Source: Phycisphaerales bacterium
GTDB taxonomy: Bacteria; Planctomycetota; Phycisphaerae; Phycisphaerales; UBA1924
Direction of reading: 5' to 3'
DNA length: 64,000 nucleotides
NCBI GenBank assembly: GCA_019744815.1
Contig: JAIEUA010000002.1
Coordinates: forward strand, 1 to 64,000
Notes under the pieces: generated by a model
What the model was told of the DNA's origin: nothing
Databases searched by the model: none
The model's input: the letters and a program-made list of their open reading frames with translations, nothing else
Program-made: the position numbers and the translations under genes
Part shown: in pieces, positions 34,991 to 42,943 of the stretch
Layout: the number at the start of each line of letters is the position of its first letter
Position numbering within the stretch: the stretch's first letter is position 1

Positions 34991-35452
34991 TCACCTCCGC
35001 TGCGGCGAGGCACCGGGCGATGATCGCGCGGCCTCCGCCTTCGCCTCGGCCTCCGCTTCGGCCTGCGCTTCCTTCTCGAGCTTGGCCACCATCGCTTCGA
35101 TCGACTTCACCACCTGATCCGCCTTGTCGTTCTTCGCTTTGGCGATCATCCCGTCGATCATGGTCTCGAAGTAGCGCTCCTCGTCGAACGTGCTCTCGTC
35201 GCGGGCCATGCCGCGGCGGCCGGTGCCGGTCTTGATCTTGTACGAGTCGTTGAAGACCTCGTCATGGGTCGAATCGACCAGCCAGTCGAAGTACTCCTTG
35301 TTGCCGCCGTAGCCGTCGCACTTCTCGATCAGGCGGTGGAACTCCTTGCGGTAGTCCTCGTTCACCTGCGAGCGATGCCAGTAGATGTTCACCCAGCCAA
35401 CGCTCAGCACCACAATCAAAACCACCAGCCCCGCGAGACTTCTGCCGAACAT
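34991..35452 (-). CDS. Membrane-anchored hypothetical protein with helical tail
   Basis: The 153-residue protein has one N-terminal helix (LAGLVVLIVVLSVGWVNIYW) and then a soluble region with KEFHRLIEKCDGYGGNKEYF and DWLVDSTHDEVFNDSYKIKT, ending in an alanine/glutamate-rich probable coiled coil (about 118-145). No family recognised. ATG 35452 is chosen because GGGAGGTGG precedes it. It is separated from the upstream LuxR gene by that gene's terminator. Confidence 0.65.
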   Translation of the reverse strand: MFGRSLAGLVVLIVVLSVGWVNIYWHRSQVNEDYRKEFHRLIEKCDGYGGNKEYFDWLVDSTHDEVFNDSYKIKTGTGRRGMARDESTFDEERYFETMIDGMIAKAKNDKADQVVKSIEAMVAKLEKEAQAEAEAEAKAEAARSSPGASPQRR

Positions 35453-35539
35453 GCTCCACCTCCCGAGCGACCCACCGCAAACCCACCCCTCAGCCCGAGC
35501 GCCTCGGCCCGGCGGCCACGGGGACTTGCACAAAACCTA

Positions 35540-35572
35540 ACAAAGAACAAAGGGCCCGTCAAGGCCCTTGTG
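35540..35572 (-). terminator. Intrinsic terminator after the LuxR-type regulator
   Basis: On the minus strand AAGGGCC, loop TTGACG, GGCCCTT is followed by TGTTCTTTG. It lies 45 bp after the stop of the regulator gene and before the promoter region of the next minus-strand gene. Confidence 0.7.
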
Positions 35573-35613
35573 AGAAGACTGAGTTGTACGTTGGCACCAA
35601 ACCCGCCACCCGC

Positions 35614-36387
35614 TCAGACGCGTTCTTTTTCCGCGTCGGCCAGCTGCAGGCCCGCTCGCTGGGCGATCATCGCCAGCTTCACCCGGTCGTCGATCTTCAG
35701 CTTCTTGCCGATGTTCTCGCGGTGGGTGTTGATGGTCTTCACCGAGCGATTGAGCACCGCCGCGATCTCGGCCGCGGAGAGGCCCTGACCCAGGAGCGCC
35801 AGCACCTCGAGCTCGCGGGGGCTCAAGACATCCAGCGGCCCGAGCTGGATCACTTCCGCGTCGATCTTCTCGATCGGACCGGCCACCAGATCGAACGGCT
35901 TATCTTCGGTGCCCACGCGACGGCTGATGACCAGCACGCGCCGCTGCGTCGCACGCTTGGAGTCGAGCGCTTCGGCGGTGTCGTCGTCTAGGGTCAGCGG
36001 GATCACCCACGAGTACACCTGATAGCCCTGCCAGATGTGCCGGATCATCAGCGGCGAGCTCTTGTCGAGCACGCTGCGGATGTTCTCGAGGCGCTCGAGC
36101 GCGAACTTGGCGGCGTACAGCTCGCCGATGTGCTTGCCCGTCGCGTCCTCGGCCTTCGCCGTGGGGCCGCTGAGCATCCGCGCCATCTGCGTGTTGCTGT
36201 AGAGGATTGTTCCGTCTTCCGTGACGATCACCACGCCTGTCAAGGGCTCGGTTGCCAACGCGTGGAACGCGGGGCCGAGGCTCTTGGCCAGGGGCTGACT
36301 GAGAGGATGGTGGGAGCGGTCTGTCACAAGAAAAGCAGGCGGGACGTTAGGCACGCCCCAGTATCGGACGCAAGGCGTCTTTCCCAT
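35614..36387 (-). CDS. PAS-LuxR transcriptional regulator
   Basis: The 257-residue protein has a PAS-like sensor domain (about 45-170, GVVIVTEDGTILYSNTQMAR) and a C-terminal LuxR/GerE helix-turn-helix (LSPRELEVLALLGQGLSAAE, IAAVLNRSVKTINTHRENIG). It has no receiver domain, so activity is probably controlled by a ligand or redox change at the PAS domain. It is transcribed in the same direction as the MsrAB gene 78 bp upstream, so control of, or co-transcription with, the methionine repair gene is possible. Confidence 0.88.
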   Translation of the reverse strand: MGKTPCVRYWGVPNVPPAFLVTDRSHHPLSQPLAKSLGPAFHALATEPLTGVVIVTEDGTILYSNTQMARMLSGPTAKAEDATGKHIGELYAAKFALERLENIRSVLDKSSPLMIRHIWQGYQVYSWVIPLTLDDDTAEALDSKRATQRRVLVISRRVGTEDKPFDLVAGPIEKIDAEVIQLGPLDVLSPRELEVLALLGQGLSAAEIAAVLNRSVKTINTHRENIGKKLKIDDRVKLAMIAQRAGLQLADAEKERV

Positions 36388-36465
36388 GCTTTCTAGGGCG
36401 TTCTCGGGTATTCACCCGATGCCAGTTGCCTGCCGCTCGGCTCGCCGCACCCGGCGACGACGACC

Positions 36466-37713
36466 TTAATCGTCGTCGTTCGGGATCGCGCAGTGCCCGC
36501 CGTTCTTCTCGTGGTAGTCCTGGTGATAGTCCTCCGCGACCCAGAACCCGGCCGCGTCGCCGTCCTTGGCCGCGAGCGCCAACTGGGTCACGATCTTCCG
36601 CTTCTGATACTTCTCCCGCTTGCTCTGCTCCTCGATGAACGCCTTGGCGTCCGCGAGCTGGGCCTCGTCGGCCGCGAAGATCGCCGAGCGGTACTGCGTG
36701 CCGACGTCGGGCCCCTGGCGGTTCAGCGTGGTCGGGTCATGGAAGCGGAAGAACTGCTTCAAGAGCGCCTTGTACTCGACGCGGCTGGGGTCGTAGGTGA
36801 TCCGCACTGTTTCAGCGTGACCGGTATCCGTGTAACACACCTGCTTGTACGTCGGCTTGGCGACGTGGCCGCCCATGTAGCCGCTCTCGACATTGATCAC
36901 GCCCGGAACGGACTGGAACAGATCCTCGGTGCCCCAGAAGCAGCCGCCCGCAAAGTACGCGACGCTGGTCTTGATCGGCAGGCTGGCGGCGGGCAGGTTG
37001 TGCTTGCCGTCCTTGTCCTCGCTGAACTCCAGCGACGCGCTGTTCACGCAGTAGCGCAGCCCCGTGGGCGCCGGCCCGTCCTCAAAGACGTGCCCCAGGT
37101 GCGCCGTGCAGCGGGAGCACAGGATCTCGATCCGCTCCATGCCGTACGCGGTGTCCTTGTGGTACGCGATGTGGTCCTTGTCAAACGGCTGGAAGAAGCT
37201 GGGCCAGCCGGTGCCGGAGTGGAACTTGCTGTCGCTCGCGAACAGCGGCAGGGCGCACAGGCGGCAGGTGTACACGCCTTCCTTCTTGTTGTCGGTCAGG
37301 TTGCCGCAGAACGCACGCTCGGTGCCCTTGGCGAGGATGATGTCGCGCTCCTCGGGCGTGAGCTTCTTGGCCAGCTCGTTGATGCGGCTCTCGCTCAGCG
37401 GGGTCACGTCGTACCCGCCGCGGCTGTACTTGATCTCGGCTTTGGTCTCGGGCTTGGTCTCAGACTTGGTCACGTTGGCGTCCTTCTTCTGCGTCGCTTT
37501 GTTCTGGGCCGCCTGCATCGCCTCGGCGAGCCGCACCTTCTGTTCGATGTCGTTCTTGAGCCCGTCATTCCCGCCGCCGCCCGGCGCGGCGTTCCCATAC
37601 CCGCTGACCAACAGCGGCCCCGCCCGCACAGTGTACACCAGCACTCCGGCGAGAGCCGCCGCCATCAGGAACAACAACACCATCGACAGCAGCTGCATAG
37701 GACCGGATCGCAT
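36466..37713 (-). CDS. msrAB: Membrane-anchored MsrB-MsrA methionine sulfoxide reductase fusion
   Basis: The 415-residue protein repairs both R- and S-methionine sulfoxide. Order: N-terminal transmembrane anchor (about 8-30), charged linker (60-95), MsrB domain with zinc cysteines C150/C153 and C199/C202 and catalytic C222 (RYCVNSASLEF), then MsrA with catalytic C258 (GGCFWG), GYMGG and the QYRSAIF motif. This B-then-A order is the reverse of the common MsrA-MsrB fusion. The anchor places the enzyme outside the cytoplasm, where reductant must be supplied by a membrane thiol system. ATG 37713 has GGAG upstream. Confidence 0.93.
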   Translation of the reverse strand: MRSGPMQLLSMVLLFLMAAALAGVLVYTVRAGPLLVSGYGNAAPGGGGNDGLKNDIEQKVRLAEAMQAAQNKATQKKDANVTKSETKPETKAEIKYSRGGYDVTPLSESRINELAKKLTPEERDIILAKGTERAFCGNLTDNKKEGVYTCRLCALPLFASDSKFHSGTGWPSFFQPFDKDHIAYHKDTAYGMERIEILCSRCTAHLGHVFEDGPAPTGLRYCVNSASLEFSEDKDGKHNLPAASLPIKTSVAYFAGGCFWGTEDLFQSVPGVINVESGYMGGHVAKPTYKQVCYTDTGHAETVRITYDPSRVEYKALLKQFFRFHDPTTLNRQGPDVGTQYRSAIFAADEAQLADAKAFIEEQSKREKYQKRKIVTQLALAAKDGDAAGFWVAEDYHQDYHEKNGGHCAIPNDDD

Positions 37714-37901
37714 GGAGATTCTCCGCGAACGCCGCCACCGGCCCGATCGGGCCCGCGTCGGACGATCACTCTACTACGACATTCGATGCCGGAGAGGTCG
37801 TAGATGGTTCGACATCGCGAGATCGGCCGGAGAGCCCGAAAAGCCCTGGAAATCAGCCGAGAACAACAAGCCGCCCGTGCGAACACCAAACCCCGTTCCG
37901 A

Positions 37902-38750
37902 TCAGCGGGCGACGACCTCGGGAGAACCATTGGTCTTCGATGGGGCTACCTCCCGCACCGGGTACTGCACCTCCGCCCACTTGCGCCACGGCCTCAAGCT
38001 CGGCCCGTGGTAATAGAGCGCCCGCGCCTCGCCCGCCTTCTCAAAACGCGTCTGCGTCGCCAGCCACGCATCGAGCTGCTTCTTGCCTTCTTCCACCAGG
38101 GCCCGCGAGTAATCGCCCTTCATGCCGATCGAGATCACCAGCATCTCCGGCGTGTCTGTCACCGTCACCCGCTGGTCCGACGTGTCCTTGCCCGCGTCGC
38201 CCTGCTCGGCACGCCGATACAAGAACGCCATCGTCCACGTTTCCTTGTCCGTCTTCTTGCCCGCGTCTGGCTTCCCCCCGTCCAGCGGCACGGCGTTCTG
38301 TTCTGCCTCAACGCCGGCGTTGGTGCCGCCGACTTTGCGATACTCCATCTCCACCGGGCTCGTCATCGCGATGTCGCGCCGCTGGATGTGACGGAACAAA
38401 GGCCAGAAGCCCTCGCTCCCGCCGCTGGACAAGCCCTTCACATCGCCGCTCACTTCCGCGCGACGAACCGACGGGTACCGCTTCAGGTCGATCGCGCCGG
38501 GAGGCGTCGGATCGGGGTATCCGACCGGCAGCGGCGTATCGATCGTCATGACGCCATCGGCGCTGAAGGTCATCGACTCGCCCTCGCCACGCGTGGTCAC
38601 GGTCGCGTCGCCGCCGCCCAGCCGGACCAACTGGCCAGCCGCGGGCAACGCCACGTCCGCGAACTTGGCGTCGGCGCACGCCTTCTCCGTCACGGCCGCC
38701 TTGCCATCTCCCGCCACCATCGAAAACGCCACCAGCACCGGCATCAGCAT
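37902..38750 (-). CDS. SOUL heme-binding family protein, exported
   Basis: The 282-residue protein begins with a short hydrophobic leader (LMPVLVAFSMVAGDGKA). The SOUL-like part includes YPSVRRAEVSGD, GFWPLFRHIQRRDIAMTSPV and TWTMAFLYRR, with the family's hydrophobic pattern around DTPEMLVISIGMKGDYSR. SOUL proteins bind heme or other tetrapyrroles; the heme ligand histidine might be in FRHIQRRDIA. It may act in the envelope. GGAGATAGG precedes the ATG at 38750. Confidence 0.8.
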   Translation of the reverse strand: MLMPVLVAFSMVAGDGKAAVTEKACADAKFADVALPAAGQLVRLGGGDATVTTRGEGESMTFSADGVMTIDTPLPVGYPDPTPPGAIDLKRYPSVRRAEVSGDVKGLSSGGSEGFWPLFRHIQRRDIAMTSPVEMEYRKVGGTNAGVEAEQNAVPLDGGKPDAGKKTDKETWTMAFLYRRAEQGDAGKDTSDQRVTVTDTPEMLVISIGMKGDYSRALVEEGKKQLDAWLATQTRFEKAGEARALYYHGPSLRPWRKWAEVQYPVREVAPSKTNGSPEVVAR

Positions 38751-39041
38751 GACCTATCTCCAGACAGGGCCCGAGGCCCCGGCGGCCGGAGCCGCGTGAA
38801 GAGATCGCCGCGGCCAGCGCCATGGATTCCGCGAATGGACCTCGACCCGCCAGATTGCCGCTCCCGCCTGTCGCCATCAGGACTTGCGCAAGTGCCGCAT
38901 TCCGAGCCATTTGCGGACTTTGACAGCGAGTTTCTCAAGAAAACATCCTCAACCCCGTAACTATACTGACCTGTCTACATCATAGGAGCGTCGCCGCGGC
39001 CTGTCCCGCGGCTCCCAAACATCCCTCACAGGAGCATCACC

Positions 39042-39575
39042 ATGGCCCGCCTCACCACCATCGACCCCACCACCGCCACCGGCAAGACCAAGGACCTGCT
39101 CGACGCCGTCCAGAGCAAGCTCGGCCTCATCCCCAACATGACCAAGGTCATGGCCAACTCCCCCGCCGTGCTGGAGTCGTACCTCGCCTTCAGCGGCGCG
39201 CTCGGCCACTCCTCGATCAACGCCAAGCTCCGCGAGCAGATCGCCATCGTCACCGCCCAGTCCACCGCGTGCAACTACTGCCTCTCGGCCCACACCGCGA
39301 TCGGCAAGATGCTGGGCCTGAGCGCCGACGAGCTCGCGTCGAGCCGCAAGGCCGGCTCGACCCAGGCCAAGGACGCCGCCGCCCTGCTCTTCGCGCAGCG
39401 CCTCGCCACCTCGACCGGCAGCGTCTCGAGCGCCGACTTCGACGCCGTCCGCAAGGCCGGCTGGAGCGACGCCGCGATCGCCGAGATCATCGCCGCGGTC
39501 GCGCTGAACCTGTTCACCAACATCTTCAACAAGGCCGCCGAGACCGAGATCGATTTCCCGGTGGTGAAGGCGTGA
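39042..39575 (+). CDS. Carboxymuconolactone decarboxylase/AhpD-like protein
   Basis: The 177-residue helical protein has the AhpD-type redox motif CNYCLSAH (about 77-84), with the conserved histidine following the CxxC, and the start KLGLIPNMTKVMANSP characteristic of peroxidase-related members. It probably reduces peroxides or acts as a thiol donor. It has no signal peptide. AGGAG lies before the ATG. An intrinsic terminator follows, so it is monocistronic. Confidence 0.92.
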   Translation: MARLTTIDPTTATGKTKDLLDAVQSKLGLIPNMTKVMANSPAVLESYLAFSGALGHSSINAKLREQIAIVTAQSTACNYCLSAHTAIGKMLGLSADELASSRKAGSTQAKDAAALLFAQRLATSTGSVSSADFDAVRKAGWSDAAIAEIIAAVALNLFTNIFNKAAETEIDFPVVKA

Positions 39576-39598
39576 GTGATGCCGCAGATGGATTCACC

Positions 39599-39626
39599 CG
39601 AACCCGGCGCGCGCCGGGTTCTTTGC
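39599..39626 (+). terminator. Intrinsic terminator after the AhpD-like gene
   Basis: GAACCCGGCGC/GCGCCGGGTTC is a perfect 11-bp inverted repeat followed by TTTG, 24 bp after the stop. Confidence 0.75.
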
Positions 39627-39689
39627 TATGAAGAGACGAGAGTGCGCGAGCGTGCCCGATTCGTCCGTCCGCCCCCCACCCCCCCCGCG

Positions 39690-39829
39690 CGAGCGCTGCT
39701 TCTGAGCCGCGAAGCGGCGCTCGTGCCAAGCCCGGGGCGGCAGCCCCGGGTCACGCGAGCACGCACCACGAGCACCGAAGGTGCGCCCCGTCGCCTCGAC
39801 ATCGCCGCGGCGCGCGACGTGCCGCCCTT
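39690..39829. repeat. Repeat cluster with GCACCGAAGGTGCGCC-family copy 3
   Basis: The segment holds palindromes GAGCGCTGCTTCTGAGCCGC/GCGGCGCTC (about 39697-39722) and CCCGGGGCGGCAGCCCCGGG (39731-39750), then GAGCACCGAAGGTGCGCC (39770-39787), matching the elements near 13682 and 17350. Confidence 0.5.
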
Positions 39830-41174
39830 ACGGGCACACCAGCGTGTTGTACCCGCTCAGGAAGAACGCGAAGTCCGCGTCGTCGACGAAGCCGTCTTTG
39901 GTGATGTCGGCCGGGCAGCCCGCGGGCATCGCCGGGTCGCTGCAGACCAAAAGGTCGTACGCCACCGAGAAGATCGAGAAGTCCGCGTCGTTCACCAGCG
40001 AGTCGCCGTTGAAGTCCGCGGGCTTGCAGCTCGCCTTCACCGTCAATACATACGGCCCGCCGAACGGCTGCGTCCGGTTCACCTCGATGTAGTACGTCCC
40101 CGCCGGCAGAGCACGGCTGGGGTTGGCCGAGATCGTTGTCCCCACCTTCACGAACGAGGAACTGGTGAGCGTCGTGCCCGCGGCGTTCTTGATCCGCACC
40201 GTCGCGTTGCTGGGCGCCCACACGTCGCCGATGGTCGTCACGCTCAGCGTCAACGCCGTCGGCAGCACGATCTTGTACCAATCGCTCGTGGTGTTCAGGC
40301 GCCCGATGATCGACTGCGTCGAGACCAGCTCGCGCGCGGTCGCCAGCGTGAAATTCGGGGCGTAGGGATCGTCGGGCGACACGCCGTAGCGGCTGACGAG
40401 CCCGTCCTTGTCCCCCTGGCTCAGGTAGCCGCGGTTGCCCATCACGTTCTGGAACGCGGCGTACGCCGGCTGAGCCGTGATCGAGTAGCAGCCCGAACCG
40501 CACGAGCACGTCGAGCCCGCCGGGCAGCAGGTCGAGAACGCGCACGCGTCGTAGTGCATGATGCTCTCAAAGTCGTACCCGCCGCTGGGCGTGGCGCCGT
40601 TCTTGGGGAAGTTGGCGTTGAAGTACGCGGTCTGGATGTTCGCCTGGTTGATCACCACGAACGGGTCGCGGTCGGAGCGCTGCTGCTCGTGGAAGATCCC
40701 CAACGCGTGCATCAGCTCGTGGATCACGATGTAGCGGAACGACCAGTTGAACAGGTTGACGTTCTGCAGGCCGCCGATCATGCCCACGCTGGAGCTGTTG
40801 CCCGAGCTGTCGCGGACGTTGATGTAGTTGACCTGGTTGCTGCGCGGGTTGAAGCGGACGCCGCACACCGTCTCGATCTCGTACATCGCGATCCGCAGCC
40901 GGTCCGCGTTGGTCGTCGTCACGTTCGGGTCGACGGTGTACCACACCACGCCGCCCGGCCACAGGTTCGCGTTCCACAGGCTGCGGTCGTCAAACTCCTG
41001 CGGCGGCAGCTGGCACGCCCGCTCGGTGTCGTCGGCCGCCTGGAAGAGCGTATGGTCCGGATACGGGCTGGGCAGGCGCACGCGGTCCTGCGCCGCGGCC
41101 GCTCCCGCCAGCGAGGCCATGACCGCCGCCACGCCCACGCCGCGGACCGTCAGCAGCTTCCATGCATCGGCCAT
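39828..41174 (-). CDS. Secreted astacin-like metallopeptidase with GC-type dockerins
   Basis: The 448-residue protein has a signal peptide (VGVAAVMASLAGAAAAQ) and an M12A astacin domain: zinc site HELMHALGIFHEQQRSDRD with H152, H156 and H162, catalytic E153 and the Met-turn SIMHYDA. A beta domain with pre-peptidase C-terminal character follows (SDWYKIVLPTALTLSVTTIG to AGTYYIEVNRTQ). The C terminus is the dockerin pair DFNGDSLVNDADFSIFSVAY and DITKDGFVDDADFAFFLSGY. GGGAG precedes ATG 41174. It should act outside the cell, probably surface-held. Confidence 0.93.
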   Translation of the reverse strand: MADAWKLLTVRGVGVAAVMASLAGAAAAQDRVRLPSPYPDHTLFQAADDTERACQLPPQEFDDRSLWNANLWPGGVVWYTVDPNVTTTNADRLRIAMYEIETVCGVRFNPRSNQVNYINVRDSSGNSSSVGMIGGLQNVNLFNWSFRYIVIHELMHALGIFHEQQRSDRDPFVVINQANIQTAYFNANFPKNGATPSGGYDFESIMHYDACAFSTCCPAGSTCSCGSGCYSITAQPAYAAFQNVMGNRGYLSQGDKDGLVSRYGVSPDDPYAPNFTLATARELVSTQSIIGRLNTTSDWYKIVLPTALTLSVTTIGDVWAPSNATVRIKNAAGTTLTSSSFVKVGTTISANPSRALPAGTYYIEVNRTQPFGGPYVLTVKASCKPADFNGDSLVNDADFSIFSVAYDLLVCSDPAMPAGCPADITKDGFVDDADFAFFLSGYNTLVCP

Positions 41175-41295
41175 CTTGGTCACTCCCGCGCCCACGAAGG
41201 CACGAACGTACTCGCCCAAAGTCCCCGGCCATCCCGCTGGCGGACCGCCGATTCTTCCACACGGAATCCCGCCCCGCAAGGCATTCGTGCGGGTT

Positions 41296-42636
41296 TCAGC
41301 TCACATGCCCCGCCTCGCCCGTCGGCTGCTCCGGCAGTTCTCGGCGCTTGCTCACCAGGACCTTGTCGATCCGCTGGTGGTCCATATCCACCACCTCGAA
41401 CCGCAGGCCGAAGCCCTCGGCAATCTCCCCGGTCTGTGGCACATGCCCCAGGAGCGCCAGCACCAGCCCCGCCACCGTCTGCACGTCCGTGTCCGAGAAC
41501 CCCTGGTCGTGGGCGTTGAACTCCGCCATCTCCAGAGCGTGGGTCAGCTCCGCGATCGGAGCCCGGGCATCCACCAGGTACGACCCGTCGGCACGCCGCA
41601 CGATCTCGGTGGAGGACTCGCCCCGCACCACGTCGCCCACGATCGCCTCAACCAGGTCGTTCAGCGTCACCAAACCCTCGGTACCGCCGAACTCGTCGAC
41701 CACCAGCGCGAGATGCTGCCGCGTCTCCTTGAACCGGTCGAGCAGCTTGAGCGCGAGCGTGTTCTCCGGCACAAACAGCGGCGGCACCGCCAGCGCCTCC
41801 AGCGACAACTCCCCGCCCGAGACCAGCCCGTACTTCACCAGGTCCTTCACGTGCACGATCCCGACGATGTCGTCCAGCCCGCCTCGGCAGACCGGAAAGT
41901 GCGAGTGCGGGCTGGTGGCGACGATGAGCCGCACCCGCTCGACCGTCTCGCTCGCGTCGATCCACGAGATGTCCGAGCGCGGGATCATCAGCCCCTTGAC
42001 CTTGCGATCGGCGAGCCGGAAGACGCGGTCGACGATCTCGCCTTCCTTCTGCTCGAAGATGCCCGACTGCGTGCCCTTCTCGATCAGCCCGCGGATCTCG
42101 TCCTCGTTGATGTCCTCTTTGGCCGAGGTGCTGACGCCCAGGCCCTTGAGCACCAGCTCGGTCGCCTTGGTGAGGAAGAAAACCAGCGGTGCCGCCAGCC
42201 ACGCCAGCCACCGCACCGGCGTACCGAGCATCCGGGCCGTCCGCTCGGGGTTGGCCATCGCCAGCCGCTTGGGCAGGATCTCGCTGAGCCAGAGCACCGC
42301 CAGCGTCATGCCGACCACCACCACCGCCATCGAGATCACGCTCGCGTACGCCTCGAGCGCCGGGATCGTCCGCTTCAGCCACGCCTCGAAATGGTCCGCC
42401 AGCGACGCCTCGCCCAAGGCGCCCAGCGACAGCGTGATCACCGTGATGCCCAACTGGATCGTCGAGATGTACCGGGTCGGATGGCTGATCAGGTCGAGCG
42501 CCCCGCGAGCCCCCAGCTCACCCCGCGCCTCGCTCTGCTCCAGCCGCACCCGACGCGACGCCACGATCGCGATCTCCGCCGCCACCAGCACGGCATTGAC
42601 GACCAACAGCACCGGGATGAGCAGGACTTCGTTCAT
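41296..42636 (-). CDS. Hemolysin-family CNNM/CorC protein with CBS domains
   Basis: The 446-residue protein has an N-terminal CNNM/DUF21 membrane domain with three to four helices (LLIPVLLVVNAVLVAAEIAI, ISTIQLGITVITLSLGALGE, VISMAVVVVGMTLAVLWLSE), a CBS pair (MIPRSDISWIDASETVERVR; PPLFVPENTLALKLLDRFKE) and a C-terminal CorC_HlyC domain. Members take part in divalent cation export or magnesium homeostasis. Motifs SEILPKRLAMANPE and VDEFGGTEGLVTLNDLVEAI are typical. Monocistronic. Confidence 0.92.
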   Translation of the reverse strand: MNEVLLIPVLLVVNAVLVAAEIAIVASRRVRLEQSEARGELGARGALDLISHPTRYISTIQLGITVITLSLGALGEASLADHFEAWLKRTIPALEAYASVISMAVVVVGMTLAVLWLSEILPKRLAMANPERTARMLGTPVRWLAWLAAPLVFFLTKATELVLKGLGVSTSAKEDINEDEIRGLIEKGTQSGIFEQKEGEIVDRVFRLADRKVKGLMIPRSDISWIDASETVERVRLIVATSPHSHFPVCRGGLDDIVGIVHVKDLVKYGLVSGGELSLEALAVPPLFVPENTLALKLLDRFKETRQHLALVVDEFGGTEGLVTLNDLVEAIVGDVVRGESSTEIVRRADGSYLVDARAPIAELTHALEMAEFNAHDQGFSDTDVQTVAGLVLALLGHVPQTGEIAEGFGLRFEVVDMDHQRIDKVLVSKRRELPEQPTGEAGHVS

Positions 42637-42943
42637 GGATTCGGATCACGAGCGTTCGGGGGCGCCCGGTGGGGGCGCGTGGGGACGTGGGGGCGGCGGA
42701 GGCGAGTCACGGGCCGATAGCGTAGCGGAACCTTTTTCTCGGGCTCCGGGGGGTTTCCCGGGCCGGTCGCCGATCGGGTTCCAGCCCTGACTTCTCGGCC
42801 CTTTTTGCTTGCGGACCGCACGGGATCGGTGTAGTTTGGACATGCAAGTTCGAAGGACCGCCGCGCCGGAGGAGGGCGCGGCGGCCTTCCTTGGTCGATG
42901 CTCCATCCACCGCTTCACGCGGGCAAGCTCGAAGGACACACGC
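42637..42943. other. Divergent spacer with a strong 5' leader hairpin
   Basis: Between the divergent CNNM and matrixin-like genes. GATCGGTGTAGTTTG (42827-42841) contains a TAGTTT hexamer that could be a -10. CCGCCGCGCC/GGCGCGGCGG (42858-42867 and 42875-42884) is a perfect 10-bp stem whose loop reads GGAGGAG. An ATG at 42842 is in frame with the downstream start at 42944. Confidence 0.5.

Noticed and set aside
33286-35013. Minus-strand 575-codon open frame opposite the aldehyde dehydrogenase
   Set aside because: It is the GC-rich shadow of the dehydrogenase and crosses the REP-like doublet; no family motif.
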